Source: Clostridium sp. E02 (GTDB taxonomy: Bacteria > Bacillota > Clostridia > Lachnospirales > Lachnospiraceae). Taken from it: a stretch of 64,000 nt of DNA. Positions within the stretch are counted from its first letter, which is position 1; every line of letters begins with the position of its first letter. Location: positions 186,001 to 250,000 of the forward strand of contig NZ_RJLQ01000001.1 of NCBI RefSeq assembly GCF_003833015.1, given 5' to 3'. Positions 63,405-64,000 of this stretch are shown in pieces. The position numbers and the translations under genes are program-made. Below the pieces are notes generated by a model. The model searched no databases, was not told the DNA's origin, and saw only the letters and a program-made list of their open reading frames with translations.

Positions 63405-64000
63405 ATGCCAAGGCATTCATTTATTCAGATGTCAAAATTGACGGATCTGAAAGGACGTATTGATTACGTTACAAATCCAGATCGGCAGGAGTATTTATAC
63501 GCAACATATAATACCACTGACAATCAGTTCTGGAAACTGCTTGCAAAAGAAAATCAGGAGGATTTCAAACGGAGTGGTACGAAAGGAACATGTATTGAAG
63601 CCAGGGAATTGATTATTGCATTGCCTGAGGATTTTATCCAGTATGATAAAAAGTGGTTACTACAAACTGTAGTAGATTATTTCAAGCAGGAATATGGCAT
63701 AGAGTGCTTTTCAGGACTTCATCATAATAAGACTTTGAGCAATTATCATATTCATATGATTTTTTCAGAGCGACAACTATTGGAAAAACCAGTTGAAAAG
63801 ATTGCTACAAGGAACATGTTTTTTAATGAAAAAGGGAAGCATGTGCGTACCAAGAAAGAGATTTTGGATGAGAATGGGAAAGTCAGATCTGGTTGTAGAA
63901 TCATTCCGAAAGGTCAAGTTTATGAAAGACATTTCTTTGAACCAAAGATTGAGCATTTTAAAGAAAAAGAATTTTTGGATGAAGCAAAGCATAAATTGAC
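63405..64000 (+). CDS. MobA/MobL-type HUH relaxase, 5' part only
   Basis: An open frame of 198 codons runs off the right edge of the window. It starts MPRHSFIQMSKLTDLKGRID and has ARELIIALPEDF, then the three-histidine metal motif in SGLHHNKTLSNYHIHMIFSE (His...His-x-His) typical of HUH relaxases of the MobA/MobL group. The catalytic tyrosine of such enzymes is near the N-terminus; the tyrosine in GRIDYVTNPDRQEYLYATYN is a candidate. The enzyme nicks oriT and pilots the strand into a recipient. The start ATG 63405 has AAGGTG five bases upstream. Confidence 0.85.
   Translation, partial: MPRHSFIQMSKLTDLKGRIDYVTNPDRQEYLYATYNTTDNQFWKLLAKENQEDFKRSGTKGTCIEARELIIALPEDFIQYDKKWLLQTVVDYFKQEYGIECFSGLHHNKTLSNYHIHMIFSERQLLEKPVEKIATRNMFFNEKGKHVRTKKEILDENGKVRSGCRIIPKGQVYERHFFEPKIEHFKEKEFLDEAKHKL

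Larger units (their letters stand above)
56338..64000. mobile_element. Left part of an integrated mobilizable element (IME/ICE-like)
   Basis: From the repressor gene onward every gene has a mobile-element function: repressor, excisionase, tyrosine recombinase, accessory mobilisation protein, CHC2 primase, P4-type helicase, TnpV-like protein, ParM/ParR-like partition pair, a candidate oriT and an HUH relaxase. The genes are tightly packed and mostly overlapping, unlike the housekeeping region to the left. No type IV secretion genes are seen, but the element continues beyond the window. The left boundary is placed at the convergent-gene terminator near 56300-56337; the 3' end of guaA (54967) is an alternative. 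Confidence 0.8.

Noticed and set aside
63066-63420. Overlapping minus-strand frames of up to 116 codons upstream of the relaxase gene
   Set aside because: Several frames are open at once, none has a ribosome binding site, and the region has the hairpins and composition of an oriT. A non-coding role explains it better.

Overview
The window looks like a chromosomal segment of an anaerobic, low-GC Clostridia species, most likely a Lachnospiraceae (Clostridium cluster XIVa-type) plant-polysaccharide user. The reasons are strong AGGAGG-type ribosome binding sites with frequent GTG/TTG starts, the Gram-positive order rimP-nusA-ylxR-ylxQ-infB-rbfA-nrnA-truB-ribF, anaerobic thiamine synthesis through ThiH, a Bacillus-type LexA box at uvrA, a CcpA-type cre site, and a large secreted pectinase. 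This taxonomic call is inference from content and codon style, not from a marker-gene comparison. I saw no rRNA, tRNA, CRISPR array or insertion sequence.

Layout. 1-4.5 kb: the 3' end of a GltD-like flavoprotein gene, an LctP-type permease, a small membrane protein, an unusual XRE-GntR-FCD regulator and a DUF2877 protein. 4.6-9.7 kb: a LysR regulator, a truncated dicarboxylate-type transporter, citrate lyase citDEF, and the broken remains of a flavin oxidoreductase. 9.85-14.0 kb: a MarR regulator with a pirin, an orphan coiled-coil gene between two copies of a permease 3'-end fragment, and an ABC permease/ATPase pair with no binding protein beside it. 14.2-24.1 kb: the translation and RNA operon, in which infB carries 20 copies of a Gly/Tyr/Gln/Arg-rich repeat, ending in an SH3-NlpC/P60 wall hydrolase. 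24.1-29.1 kb: a branched-chain amino acid ABC operon (livJHMGF). 29.2-32.5 kb: small secreted or membrane proteins and an ECF sigma/anti-sigma pair. 32.6-40.6 kb: pyrG, a PL9-CE12 pectinase with a cre operator, and ftsH.

40.7-46.2 kb: a three-gene SMC-kleisin-KITE operon of the Wadjet/MksBEF type (jetA-jetB-jetC) with no jetD nuclease next to it. 46.3-50.2 kb: a TPP riboswitch followed by two terminator hairpins and thiS-thiF-thiG-thiH-thiE. 50.2-55.0 kb: uvrA with a LexA box over its -35, then guaA.

56.3 kb to the window end: the left part of an integrated mobilizable element. It has a divergent repressor/xis-int control region with three related operators, an accessory relaxosome protein, a CHC2 primase and P4-type helicase, an iteron-like repeat cluster, a TnpV-like protein, a ParM/ParR-like partition pair, a candidate oriT and an HUH relaxase cut by the window edge. 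The right end lies outside.

The least conventional points are the JetABC operon without JetD, the integrated element that carries both a replication module and an actin-type partition module, the IF-2 repeat tract, the direct repeat around the orphan coiled-coil gene, and the XRE-GntR fusion regulator.
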